A stretch of DNA of 64,000 bases from Pteria penguin (Eukaryota > Mollusca > Bivalvia > Pterioida > Pteriidae). The notes under the pieces were generated by a model that worked only from the letters and a program-made list of their open reading frames with translations, did not search any database and was not told the DNA's origin. The position numbers and the translations under genes are program-made. Below, piece by piece: positions 38,186 to 51,085 of this stretch; position 1 is the first letter of the stretch, and each line of letters begins with the position of its first letter. The DNA lies in assembly GCA_035048485.1 (NCBI GenBank), contig CM068590.1, positions 14,082,776 to 14,146,775 on the forward strand, given 5' to 3'.

Positions 38186-39537
38186 AACACAACATTGCCC
38201 CAGCATGAAACAAAACTCTATTAAAATTTTATAATTAGAGTAAATCCTCTTCGTTACTTCTTTATGTTAAATATATTTATAATGTGTGAAAATTCAGTCA
38301 GAATAAAAGGAAAAGAATAAATTTAAAGTTGTTGTTAGGGGATCTAAGCCTGATTAGAAACATTCATAAAAACTTGAAACAATTTTATTTTATTATAACC
38401 TATGACATCTCAATTCTAAATTGTGTATTGTCTTGTAAAATATTATTCAAATCCATGTTAGGGGTAAGACTTGTTACAAAGATTTACCCATCATTTGCAT
38501 TGTAACCTTGACCTTGCAGATATTACACAACTTTGGGTCCTGGGCATCCATTCTGTAAAATATTATTCAAATCCATGGAAGGTTTAAAAATGCATGGCCT
38601 GGCCAAGAATGTAACTGAAATAAGCGCCGTGGCCTTACACTTATGACCTTGAAAATCAATAGGGTTAATCCTCCAGTCATAAGAAATAGGTTTGCAAAGT
38701 TTGAAAGTTAAAGCCTAAACAATAACACTTTGAACAAATGACTGAATGAGAAAGTTTCCATAGTAAAATGTACATGTCAGAAACTATCATAAATCAAAAT
38801 TTCACATTCTACAATATTGTGATAGTTTCAGTTTATATCCTATTCAGCATACAAATTAATCTTTAAATATAGGCTATTAAAAATATAAAAAGAGGCCTTT
38901 AATCTGAGTTTCAATAGACTAATAGACATCTAAAACATAGGAGGAAAATGTTTCACTAATGATTTTCAAATAGGGAATGTAATTGACCAAGGTGAGATAA
39001 TTTAAAGTGGATACCCATGGTCCACATCATTTACTAGACTAACACTACACATTTCCTATAAATTTTACATATATATAAAAGCATTTGGTTTCTAAATATA
39101 AAAAATACAACAATATAAAATCCTGCGACACCCATCTAGATCATTTTGGAGCATTCAGTTTGTACATGTAGATCAGTTTTGATGATCTGAAGAAGAAGAG
39201 CTAGCTAGTCTTTGAGGTATATTCCGTCTTCAAATAGAGTCAACTAACAACGCATCTGGCCAAAGTAAATCCATAACACTTATAGGGGATATTAAAACTT
39301 CATTTATACAAGGCTCTATCAAAGTTTACTTTTACAAATGATTGGTATTTAAAATCCCCCTTTCTATAAATCTTCAAGAAATAGAAAATATCTTTAAAAT
39401 TAAGTAATTTTGACAAAGTATTGTTTGCTGCTTTGTCAGGTGGGACAATAATAAACTGTTCGTGGAGTTCAGAGAGTTCTCAGAGTTCTCTGGCTACATC
39501 AGGGTCATTAAATATAGACTCGTGTGTGGTTCTTACC
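38186..39537. other. 1.35-kb segment found only in unit B
   Basis: Flanks match unit A at about 21680 and 21778, but A has only about 110 unrelated AT-rich bases between them. The segment has no long open frame. It contains a repeated TGTAAAATATTATTCAAATC (38436 and 38551). I do not recognise it as a known element. Confidence 0.6.
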
Positions 39538-39547
39538 GAATGCCTTA

Positions 39548-40003
39548 GACAGGTTGATAGCTTGAAATCAAATCAAAATTACATTTAATTTGAAATTGCC
39601 AATTGGACTACCTGTATGCTATTACTTCATACGTTCACATATATATAAAGTTTTCAAATTTTCAACATCTCCTCATCCATCTTAAACACTAAGATGCCAC
39701 AAAATCCATGCATCCATGATTGAGAAGAAGATATTCAAAGGAGGGTATTCTCTTTATACTTTAGGCTATTGTAATACCAACTGTTACGAAATGTTGGTAA
39801 ATGATGCAAATGTTGTATAGGCCACTAGTATACAAGTACACCATGGTTGATAAAAATCTGTCTTTCGGTTAAGGAGGAGATGTTGAAAATGTGAAAATTT
39901 ATATCTATGTTAACGTATGAAGTAATAGCATACAGGTAGTTCAATTGATAATTTCAAATTAAATGTAATTTTGATTTGATTTCAAGCTATCAACCTGTTT
40001 TTA
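39548..40003. mobile_element. Foldback (MITE-like) element (unit B)
   Basis: Counterpart of 21793-22246 with the same long inverted arms. Confidence 0.75.
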
Positions 40004-40280
40004 AAAGTGTTATTGGACCTTGAGAAATTGATTTACATCTTATTTTTTAAGAAAAATAGATAAGTAAGTAATATCAACAGAAAGTCAACGCTAGTATTAC
40101 AGCTACCAGGAACATTAAATTGATGTGAGCTGATACATTATAGTTACTCCTAGTAGTTTTCCTAAAATAAAGTGAATTAAAATCAGTAAACAAATGATAA
40201 TAAATTTCATAACAACAAAAATAGAACATGACGATTTATAAGAGCCTGATTTACTCACCTGGTCTGGTAATGTTATCAAA

Positions 40281-40682
40281 TTCAAAGATACTTTGTAATT
40301 TTTTCAAAACAATTTTCATTAAAAGTGTCAAAGAGAAAACTGAAGACATCCGACAAAGCTGTATGACACAAATCACCAAAGACATGCACACAAAAGTAGA
40401 ATATACACTGAAAAACGACATTACAAAAATATTCGATTGTGCTGCGGTTACGATACCGACTTAGGACGGTCAATTGAAGTAACCAACGTCATTCAATTGG
40501 TGTGTTTAACCAGTTTACGGGCGCCCACCTTCCCACTCACCGCAAAAGCAGCACAATCAAAGGACATATATTTAAAAATTTATAAATAATCCTCCATAAA
40601 GAGAACAAGGATCGACAGATTTCAAAGATACTTTGTAATTCTTTTTTAAATTTTCATTAAAACTGTCAAAGAACAGAATATT
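40281..40682 (-). mobile_element. Solo 3' end of RT-B element (unit B)
   Basis: Counterpart of 22575-22985 with the same direct repeats (40281-40342; 40620-40682). Confidence 0.7.
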
Positions 40683-40737
40683 AAAAGTTTACAGATAGGC
40701 CACTAATTTAAATATTTTTATGCATCCAACAAAACTC

Positions 40738-40957
40738 ATTGAGCACGTCTTCTTAAGTCGTAGTGGTCTCATCAATGAACCAAGAGGTCCCATGTTCAAA
40801 TCCGGCCCGGACCACATCAGTGTCCTATTTTTTTGGATGCCCCATGTCACAGTAGGCATGACTTGTATAAGATTCAGTTGGGTCCCTTACAAAGGTATAC
40901 ATTTATAGGCAATGTAGCAGGTAGATGCGGTTGTCATGATAATCAATCAATCAACAA
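40738..40957 (+). repeat. tRNA-derived SINE, family S3, complete copy
   Basis: Head with an A-box-like TCGTAGTGGTC (40757-40767) and a B-box-like TGTTCAAATCC (40793-40803), body, and tail ending AATCAATCAATCAAC. In unit A the first 125 bases are deleted; the deletion ends share TTG. Confidence 0.6.
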
Positions 40958-42601
40958 ATATCTTTAAGATAAAAATGCCAAATGATGTGTTGAAAAATAC
41001 CACGAAAATGATTTTCACATGTTTTGATTTTCATGCCCTTAACATATAATGAACAGGACATTAACTTGAGTAAGTATTTGCTCTGTCCGTTTACCTGTCA
41101 TTCTGTCCCTGTGTCACACTTTTTTTTATTTCTGGATAACTTTAAAACACTTCAATCCATCCAAATGATATTTGGTAATACGTAAACATGAAGAATAGAA
41201 AACATCTACTGATTTTGTGGAGAGAAGCTCTTCAGTCAAGACAGCGGCATATGTTTTACAAACGCTCAAATAGTTCTGAAATGTTTTATGTTTCTGTGCA
41301 GATCATAATTGTACTTTATGATGGGCTCACAAACTGTTACTTTTTAAAGTTGCCAGGAAGAATGTCCGGAGAGTTATTGTCATACCCCCGTCGCCGTTGT
41401 TATCGTCCGCAGACATTAATTAATCTTAACCTGGATGATAAATTCTGAAAAATAACAGACAGGGCTTTAATATTTTACATGTGTATTCTTTGTGCCAAGG
41501 CTTTTCATTGGTTACCAAATTTTGAAATTGTGATCTCCACCTTGAAGTTTGACCTATTTAAAAACTTTATTATTATCATAACTTATTATAACAGTTAGAG
41601 AATATATGTATTCCTAGTGACAAGACCTTTCACTATGCATCTTTTTTCACATTTTGACCGTCACAATGCAAACTTGACCGACTTCGTTACTACCGGCGAG
41701 TTATGTTGTCTTCTGACAAGTGTTCTTTATAATTTTACCTCGTGATATTTAGAATTTAAATGGTAATAAATCTAATTTTACCTCAATCAATCCTTCTTTT
41801 TTCAATGATGTTTCATTTCTCTTTGTCTTTTATCTGTATGTTTGTCTTTAATCCACTGGTTCCTTATACTGCGTTGGGAAGGAAAGATTCCGGTTACAGT
41901 ATGACATGTAAACTTAGGTAGAGATTATTGATTGTTACAAGTATCGGAAGTTTTTTAATCACACAAACACATTTCCCTAATGTTTTTCATTTCCATACGT
42001 ATATTTTATTTCATATACTTTTGTAATATGCTTATGTCTTCAAAATTGAAAACTGAAATATGACTAAAATATGAAAAATACACAGTTCCCTTTGAATTTA
42101 ATAGATACTTTTGATAACATTAATGTTAACTTGCTGCCATGCATATGAGCTCTAATGATAACAATATATAACAATGTATAGATATTTGTACTGTGCTACA
42201 TGAAATTAGACTTTGACCTTCTTTCATTTGTTAATTACAGAATTTATTAAATAAGGTAAAAAGAAAAAGGATTTAACAAAGTAATATTTAAAAATGTTCA
42301 AATAAACTTACCGCAACATACTAATCAATGTGTCCCTCTTTCGTCAATTGTAAACCTCATGGTTTCCTTTAATGGTATTAGACAATATAGAATAATTGTT
42401 ATATGGAAAGACGAGTTTGAAAAAGTTGGTAAAGATACCATGGTGATTTAAAAATTTTTCTTCAATAACAGGTCACAAACACATTACATAAACTAATACA
42501 GTATTTTGTTTTTCAAAGAGTGAGAGTGTTACATGTCTTTGAATACAGTAATGCATTATCCTCGGTTAAAACAATTTAAACATCCGCTTAAACATAGTAG
42601 C

Positions 42602-42680
42602 GAAAACCGGGAATCGAACCTGGGTCGTCGGCATTGCAAATCAACTACTCAACTACTACACCAAGTCTGTCCATTGATTT
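42602..42680 (-). repeat. tRNA-like SINE head (unit B)
   Basis: Counterpart of 24773-24850. Confidence 0.55.
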
Positions 42681-43740
42681 GGACGTACATGCGTTTAATT
42701 ATACATATGCTGTATTTATACCATGTATATTTTACGGCTTTAAGTACAAAACAATGGAAAATATGTAACACAATCTTGTACAAGTAGTTGTCTTTGAAAT
42801 ATCTAATGCATTTACAGCAAACTCATTAATGAGAATTATTGCATCATGCATAATTGACACTACATCCAAGGACCTAAATAAAAGGTATATAAAAATTTTG
42901 TGAACTATCTGGATCAATAAAACATATGAAATAATTTATTACAAAGTACATAGTATATTCATTCTCTCACTACAGTGTTAAAATTGTGTCTGTGACAGAA
43001 GATAAGGCAAAATAATAATGTCCAGCCATTCAAATTCGAATTTCTATTCATATATTATGTTATGGGTCACTAAGGATACATAGCGGGGATGGTGTTGTAA
43101 TAACTTGTCAACCACATAAACCTTTTCATTTTCAATTCGTCTATAATATAAATGTGTAACATATATATACATAGTTATAAATTATATCCGAAACTGATAT
43201 ATTTTCCCGACAAACAACGAAGGCATTTGGAATAAAGTAGAAATTGTGGTATGGTATTGGATCTTTTAAGGAATGAAATCTATTTATTTTTGGATGGAAG
43301 AAAAAGGAAAAAAAGACGGAAAAATTCATCATTGCTCGTAGCGCATGATGCATGAGTTTCCGTCCTTTTATACGTGGTATACCTCCATCCAACGAGAAAC
43401 AATGTAGATTCATTCTATATCATTTAATTCCTTTCAAACATGTTTTATATTCTCCGAAATTAGTACGTTATGTATACAATATTACTCTAAATATTGACAC
43501 CACTGTTATGAAAATACAAGAAAGCACGTGCTCAGAGAAAAATTTCTTGAATGAGATATACCACAAAAATTAAACCAATCAAAATGCATGATGCATGTAA
43601 AATTAAAAGATTCCATAATACAGTCATCCATCCTTTAGATAGTGATCTGACGTAAATTAACCATTACATAAGCCAGTTTCATGGAAATCATGGAAATTCT
43701 CAAACGAAATATAAAGAAAATATTTAAACTCTTGCGAGAA

Positions 43741-45596
43741 GCTTGCTTCCGATGTTGAAGGAGAGACAAAGGAATGCATGCATTTTTATTGAAATTAAAT
43801 TTAGTCCTATTCATGAGGAGAATGTTTGAAATGTTTCTTCCATCTACACAAAACATATGGTTTGTTCCTGTAAACTTGTATGTATGTTCAGTAATCCACA
43901 CCATACTGTCTACAAAATTACACGTGCAATCAAATCTGTTTTTATTGAAATTAAATTTCGTCCTATTCATGTTTTTAATCATTTGTTGTTCATCGACTGT
44001 TAAGTAGACAACCAAATTGTTGCTCATATCGACGTATTGAAGTTCTTTCATTTCTCTTATGGCAGTGGATACATGTGAAAGAAGATTCCCTCCTGGGTAC
44101 AATTTTTGTAAGGATAATGTCTGATCCCGAAAAATTTTCCGAGGAACAGTTTCCAGGTTATTAAAGGATAAAATACCCCCAAACATATGTTAACTATTTT
44201 GGATCCTTTTTAAACCATAGCCAAAGTTAGACTGCGATAAATACAATTCTTGTAGATTAGGTGCAGAACTTAGAAAATAACGATATAATTTTGTGCAATT
44301 ACTTCCAGATGCAAATTATTATTAGTAAATCAGTAATAGGTATAAAGTTTGGAGCAATGGGAAAGGTACATAGTTGTGGTATAGTACCTATGACTTTAAG
44401 AACTTTCAAACTTGGCATGATAAATGTTGCACTTTTAATAAAATAATAGTCATCCCACATATTTGTATGGAAGTCTATCCCTAACAAATCAATATCCTGA
44501 ACAGTTTGAGAAAACCTGATCGTTACATTTAAAACTTTTTGAAATATTTAAGATCTGAGATGAAAAATTGAAGAAATGCTTTTCTGCTGTTTGGAATTAT
44601 GTTTAGAATAAGAACTGATAATTAGATAACGACAAGTTGATATGTGTTGTGTCATTTTGATCTTGAGCAGAGTGTAGCACTGAAGCATCTAACTGTCGAA
44701 GTTTCGGATAATACATCACATTAAATAATCTAGTTACTGAACAAACCAACTTATTTCCAGATATATTAAATCGTTCTAAGCAATCTGCAAATGATGTGTT
44801 TAATGTTGATTCGAAATGAAAAATTGCCAGTTGGTTGTAGGATAAATCTTCATTTTTGACACAAATGGTTAGAAGATATTCTATTTTCCTTTTGGTCAAA
44901 ACTATAGCTTGTCCGTAATTGTGGATGTTATTCGATACGCTCAAGTATTCCATGTTTCGATGACTAAGCCCTTAAAGGATCTCTAGTACATTTTGTATGT
45001 CGTTTGTTATTCCTTTATCTATTGTCATTCCCTTTAGAAAACGGAAAGGTTGGAAAACATTTATTGCGCGTTTTTCTTTAACATGATATCTGAAGTCAAA
45101 CGCCATATATTCTATGGGAGAATTAAATGTTACTGATTTTAAGTGAGTTTTACTCTTAAAGCAGTTTCCAAATTTAAAACCTTGGAATACATCTGTTGAT
45201 AAAGTCTGCAAATTATGGAGAAACGAAGATTTTGTTTTGGGATAAGCTATATAGTTGTTGTTCCTAATCTTTAGAATACTAAGATTTGTCTTGGAATAGA
45301 ATGTTAAATTGTTGAGGGTCCGGCTGGACAGACGATTATGTGATATATCCAATTCCTCCAGTTCCGTTACATTCTGAAGCTTTTTAATTTCTATATATGT
45401 TATATTGTTCAATGCAAGATTCAAAGTTCGCGAGGACTTGTACGGCGCGAAATCATAAGTGCCACACTTATTTCGTTTGCAGTGTGGAGATCGTTAAAAA
45501 GTTATCCGCGGAGGGTTTCACTAAAGTGGTATTATAGCCTTTTTCCGGATGTTATGTGACACTTTCTGCACAGTGTTTGTGTGTTTGTTCACATTC

Positions 45597-45627
<31 letters not shown>

Positions 45628-45890
45628 CAATGCTGAATTATATTGTTTCGTCCGTATGTCAGGACATTCACCGCAGGTGTGTCTAGACAAACAGGAGACG
45701 CTCACTTACTCGTCAATATAAATGAAATTATTGAAGGATTAATCTATGCCCGCTGCAGTAAGAGGAAATTTCGGAACATACCGAAGTTGACAATGGCTAC
45801 AATTGAAAGTGTTTTTTCCATACAAAGATGAGGATGAATATGTACAAGTACTACGTCTCCGGGAAACAAACGGTATAACTTCAACTAAAA
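43741..45890 (-). pseudogene. TLR pseudogene without TM/TIR (unit B), with N-terminal exon part
   Basis: Counterpart of 25860-27553 but retaining the 5' end. Exon 2 begins at 45890 after an intact acceptor TTTGTTTCAG (45900-45891); 45890-45745 encode the cysteine cluster (STCTYSSSSLYGKNTFNCSHC). An insertion at 45744-45454 replaces about 36 nt of the first LRR. LRRs follow with the stop after NDIQNVLEIL (44972) and further breaks, ending after the LRRCT. In this copy the LRRCT is followed by a second copy of the MNRTKFNFNKN codons (43780-43818 versus 43940-43975), a small internal duplication. No membrane helix or TIR. No clean signal-peptide exon was found upstream of 45900. Confidence 0.9.
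45454..45744. mobile_element. Insertion in pseudogene with (AT)n and RT-A tail-like end
   Basis: Non-TLR sequence between two parts of the ectodomain. It holds an (AT)n tract at about 45598-45628 and a stretch AGACAAACAGGAGACGCTCAC (45685-45705) that resembles the 3' tail of the RT-A element at 9729. The part up to the (AT)n is repeated at 27554-27686; the part after it is not, which marks the right edge of the duplication. Confidence 0.65.
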
Positions 45891-45899
45891 CTGAAACAA

Positions 45900-48800
45900 A
45901 AGCAAACAAGAACATTTGTAGCAGTAATGTATTTGTGGCACTAGATAACAATATGAAATTTTCGTTCTCAGCATTGGCAAATCTTAGTTATATGTTCCTT
46001 TTCATCTTTACATTTTGCTGAGTAGATTTCCTAATAAGGTGGTATAGAACTCAAGCCACTGTTATTTTTATTAGAGATGCATGGAGTAAAAGTATCCATC
46101 AGTATTACTGTCGGATTTGTAATTAACTCCTTGCTCAATTAATTAAGATATGTAGTATCTGTTGGAGGTGCGTTTAGAATTAATCTAAAACATTTCCCAT
46201 CTGCGTGCACTTATTGAAACCTGGGTTGTTTTCATACTGAATTCTATTAAACACTACGTTTTAAACATGAAAACAATGACATAAGTTGTGACTGATTAAA
46301 TGACTATAAGGATACAGGGATTGTCGAAACCAAATAAAACATGTAAGCAACTTGGTACCATTCATTTATACCTTATCACGTGCATCTGATCCAAAAATCA
46401 TAAATATACCAAAAAGATAAAACCTCTCAAAAGAAGGACTTAAAAATACGAAGAACTGAGGAGCTGAATTCAATTATTCGAATTTTTTTCGGGCTTGGCG
46501 ACTAGAAGGGGCACATCACAATAAAAATGTGTAAACAGTATAAAAGCATATCCGTTGATGAAGATTAATAAATTCATCATTTTAATGACTATTTGGCAGA
46601 TGTGAAATTTCTTTCTGTGGACACGGAAGTTTTTAGGCTTTTCCAACAATTAAATTTATCGCAAATATGGTATTTTCCATAGTAACCGTTAATAAAGACG
46701 TCGAAATTTACATAAGATGCATGCACACAGAAATTCCTTAATAAGATCTCCATAGAGTATCGACTTCATTAAATCATATTTACTGACACTGAGATATCGT
46801 AGCCTAACAGGAGGAAGCTCTGATACTGTGCCACTGATTCCTGATACATTGGATAAAAATTGGATGGAAGTTCATACTCGAAGTATTTTTCTTTTTTTTG
46901 TTTGTTTGGTTGTTGTTGTTGTTTGTTTATTTGTTTTATTTTTATTTAAACCTTAACAGAGACGTGTACCTTGAAATGTAATATGAAAACAGAATTATTT
47001 TGCTTACCCTGCTTATCGATACTCGAACAACTTACCGCCATACAAAAGATAACCACCTGGGATTAAGAGCCATTTTCACCATATCATCTATATGTCCTTA
47101 CAGAGAGCTAAGTAGACAATACAGATATTAAATATATGAAACTATTATTATGTAGACTGAATTAGGAAGAAATCATGAGAGTGTCTAGTGGTCATATTTG
47201 TATTAGATGCACACTGCATGGTGGTGTCATGTCTATTGTCTATCTGTGTCAGTAGAATGATTGCCGTTTGATGTGAGAACTTATGTTTCTTATTTCCGTT
47301 GCTGCTGTGACAAGGGACATAATCGAAGTTAGATTTCCCCCCTTACACAAAATGCTTATAGTAATGAAGTGGCTTTTAGATCTGTGCTTCATGATTTTAA
47401 TGTTAGCATGTAAAAATACATATGCCAGTTTCGTATAGGAAGCTCTCTCAGCCGAAAATTTCCTATACAGAAATATTCCCCTCAGATAATGTATTACTCA
47501 GGAGTAAATATTATTTATATCGCATTTGTAACATCCAGGGTGAATCCACATGGCCGGAACTGGAAATCGGACTTCAACCTTTGGGCTTTCAGGACAGATT
47601 CTCACATCATTAGCAATCTGAGTATACCCAGGCACCCAGATCACAATTTTCATCCTGCCTGTTAAATAATTGCTGCCGTGAGGAGGACCTTCACGTGAAA
47701 GAGAACCAGGATTAATTTATCCATTAGATTTTTTGTTTAAAACCTCTTGAAAAGATGGGGGGGGGGGGTGTTGTGTTACAGATGCCGGTATCGGCCTGGA
47801 TATCTTAATCTCAATAGAGGTATTTTCCTAAGGTTATATAAATAGAAATAAAATGTAAACCGTGGCGGCTGACTGAATGCCGCTCCATTTTCTTCTCTTG
47901 CTGTAGCGTACATGTATGGTTACACAAATGGTTAGCTTGTATCATGTATTTTCAAATCAAACTTTTACCTTGTACATATTTCCAAAGGTCGTCAGACGAT
48001 TTTATGCGATCCAAGGATCTCTCACCGACGATCAGAGTTGGGTGTATTTATATTTTGGATACTTCTAGGCACTAGTTGCTGGTATTGAATGTCACTGCGA
48101 TAACCATCGGTCCTCAATACAGACACCCTACTATAAATATGTTCAAGTCTGATCCTTTCGGTGTCAGTGTCGTCAGAAAAGCAGCTGTAGTTCACCAGAC
48201 CAATCATGCATTTCTCAATGGTATATATACTTTTCTTTTTATGGAATACTCCAATTAGGTATAATGACTATTTATCTATGTATTTATTTACTTATTTATT
48301 GTATTTTATTTTATTTCTATTGGGGGGAATTGCACAAATATTCTGCTTTTTATGCTCTCATGTTTGGGTCTGATATTTCCGGAAAGCGTTTGGTATATGG
48401 GATATTCCTTGAAAAGCGCATGTTTCGTACTAGTTATCGTTAAATTTGTTAAAGTGCAAATTAAAAAAAGCTGCATGACTTGATACGTTTTTACTTCAAT
48501 AATGATACCATTATGAGAATAAAGAAAATCTCTCCCGAACCGATCGGTCTAATAGCCTTGAGCAAACACATTATAATGCCAAAACAGAAGTGGGTATGTT
48601 ATTGCACCTGAAAACGCTCATTTCCAGTAAGGAATGGATTAACCACAAGTCCGGTATTATATTTCGTATACAAGCAACAGAATTACCAGATTGCCAACTA
48701 GAATACTTAAAGAATCGGACATAAATCAGTACTTAGAATAGATGAGTTCACATTCAGGTATATGCCTTAACGATGGATTATTAAGTATATATCAAAGTCA

Positions 48801-49976
48801 TACTCTTTTTAAACGTCATATAAATGTTCAACGCATATGTACATATTTACATGCTCTCAGATCATTAACAGACACATCTGAAGTTTGCTACAGACCGAAG
48901 TATAATATTTTTTATATTTTCGTGAAACAGAGTTATCTACCCTACGAGTACGTGTCTGACATACCTCCCATTATGACAAAATGCAGTCCCAATGCAGAAA
49001 AGTTGGTCTTAATTAGTTGGACTTTAGTTATACATACAGTAAACACAGTGAAGATGCATACTCTTAGTTTTGCATCATGTATGGTACAGGGACCACAAAC
49101 AAATTAAAACAAAAATACACATATTTGTTCTCGGCCTGTGACTTAGTTTTGCATTTACAAACATTCTTTACATTCTTTATTGGTTTCGTTAACTTGATGT
49201 AATAATTTAAGTGGGTTTTTTCTTCTTCTTTTTTTTTTTTTTTTGGAAGAGGGGGGGGGGGTGTTATTGTTTTGTTTTGGGGGTTTTTTTTGTATTTTGT
49301 TTTTGTTTTTCGGAAGCTGAAAACTACAATACTGACACCATTAATTCGGCAATATGTGAGTGTCCCATGACTCAGTTTCGCAGCAATCATGTAGCTGCAA
49401 CACTTTTTTATGGGAAAGTGATATACATTCTTTTAAGAGATGATTATAGAACTCAAGCAGAAGATTTGACGACCATAACTTGAAGTTATACCTGACGACT
49501 GCGCCTGGTAGTTTTCTTGATAATGTAATTTTTCCGCACATCGTTTTTTACATTAAGAAAAAAACTCCCAAAAAATCAACCTACCCTCCCCACCCCCCTC
49601 CCCAAAAGAAAATACACGCACACACGCGCGCGCACATAAAACGTGTTCTGATGTCCTATTCTAGTTGAAAATTTTGTTTTTTGTTTTGTAGACTACTTGA
49701 CTAACAAATTATGTTGGGTCTCGTATGTGGTTGTATCCAAATTAAAGAATGTATATCTTTTTATGCGGTTTTGGTAAATTTCTTCCGAGTTTTCGAAATA
49801 TTGGGTTGAATTTACATCCCTAACAATATGCCGTTAATTATCCAGGAAGTGCCTATCAACATAGTCAGTTCGTGAACAAAATAAAAATTTTAAAAGTTTT
49901 TTAAACCGAGCAAGGACTTAGAGAACAGCATATTGTATCGTATTACTCTATTATCATAATCCTACGCTTAACCCAT

Positions 49977-49979
<3 letters not shown>
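45900..49979. other. Non-coding flank, partly mirrored at 1.6-5.5 kb
   Basis: 46230-46400 is the reverse complement (diverged) of about 5150-5330, and 47180-47230 of 2680-2780. Poly-G runs occur near 47758-47769 and 49251-49262. Short open frames exist, the longest 121 codons at 48742-49107, but none has recognisable protein character. A plain-looking tRNA-like SINE remnant may lie near 47530-47660. Confidence 0.4.
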
Positions 49980-50022
<43 letters not shown>

Positions 50023-50098
50023 TTACAACAAAAATTACAATAATGATGATGATAACAACAACAAAAACAATAACAACAATAATAATATTGATTGATTG
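49980..50098. repeat. (AAT)n microsatellite region
   Basis: TAA/AAT run at 49980-50021 followed by a mixed AAC/GAT-type simple region. Confidence 0.85.
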
Positions 50099-50185
50099 AT
50101 TGATTGAATATTATTTTCCCTCACTCCACGATTAGTTCAGGTATACGGGATGATATCGGTATATAACGTAGGAAATGATGCATAA
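50088..50185 (-). repeat. S1 SINE 3' end, truncated
   Basis: ATTGATTGATTGATTGAATATTATT then CACTCCACGATTAGTTCAGGTATACGG, the tail and distal body of S1 (compare 4241-4300). The tRNA head is missing. Confidence 0.7.
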
Positions 50186-50189
50186 TTAA

Positions 50190-50980
50190 CTGTCTTTTAT
50201 ATAGATTACCATCATAAAATCCGAACATATATCTATCAAAATAATATCCTGAAATGTTATTCCTCCAGTGACAGAAATAAAAAGGAAAACAATGTACGAG
50301 AGACGACTAGAGATGTATCATAACGTAATTTTCCTCGTACGAAAATGAAGGGAAATAAGACTAGAAGGAAACATAATCAATATTACTGCATCTTCAATAA
50401 TGTGTCAGTCTCGATACTGATACAGAGAGAAGATAGATACGCAACCGTCGTGATGTGTGTGCAGGAAACTAGATTATGACTTCTTGAAACTCTAGTGATA
50501 TTTCCTGGTTCAATCTATATGAGTGGTTTAATCTGCTTAATATCTTTGTTTTCTTCTTGTTGTATAAAGGAAATATAATGGAGTGTAAGTTCATTGTACT
50601 GACTAGTTACCTTTTAAACGGTAAGCATTCGATATTTTTATCTACAAGTTTTAAAAATAATTTATCAAAAGATTTTGTACAAGTTGACTCCCTTTATTTT
50701 TACATGAACTAAAAGAAATAGTATTCACAGAATGTTTGGTTCGATCAATGTAAAGATGTAACACGGATCTGACAAGGGGATTGTCTATACATAAGTGGTA
50801 AACGACGATTTTTACTTAATTGTATATGTACGAACATACAGACATTATTTACATATAGTAACGACAATTTTCTCTTAAATTTGCTGTTATGCAAACAATT
50901 TTTATTTCAGTTTAAGGTACATTTAGTTATAATTTACTAAATAAATATTTCTACATAAAGTTATCTTTTCATTTTATTAT
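50190..50980. other. Non-coding, nothing recognised
   Basis: AT-rich; no gene or repeat recognised. Confidence 0.4.
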
Positions 50981-50982
50981 TA

Positions 50983-50989
50983 CTACTAC

Positions 50990-51085
<96 letters not shown>
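50983..51085. repeat. (TTA)n(TTG)n microsatellite
   Basis: TTA repeats to about 51050, then TTG repeats to 51084. Confidence 0.92.

Larger units (their letters stand above)
27703..45600. repeat. Tandem segmental duplication, unit B (about 17.9 kb)
   Basis: Second copy of unit A, ending at the (AT)n tract near 45598-45628. Gene order and orientation are the same as in A. Confidence 0.93.

Noticed and set aside
45739..45951. Apparent signal peptide MLSSATNTLLLQMFLFAF before the TLR cysteine cluster
   Set aside because: The hydrophobic stretch is intron sequence read through the acceptor TTTGTTTCAG at 45900-45891, not a real leader exon.
48742..49107. 121-codon open frame on the plus strand
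   Set aside because: Low-complexity-free but with no recognisable domain, in a decayed flank with similar chance frames; no splice or start context supports a gene.
49980..51085. Possible CRISPR-like or centromeric arrays
   Set aside because: Only trinucleotide microsatellites; no spacers, no long monomers.
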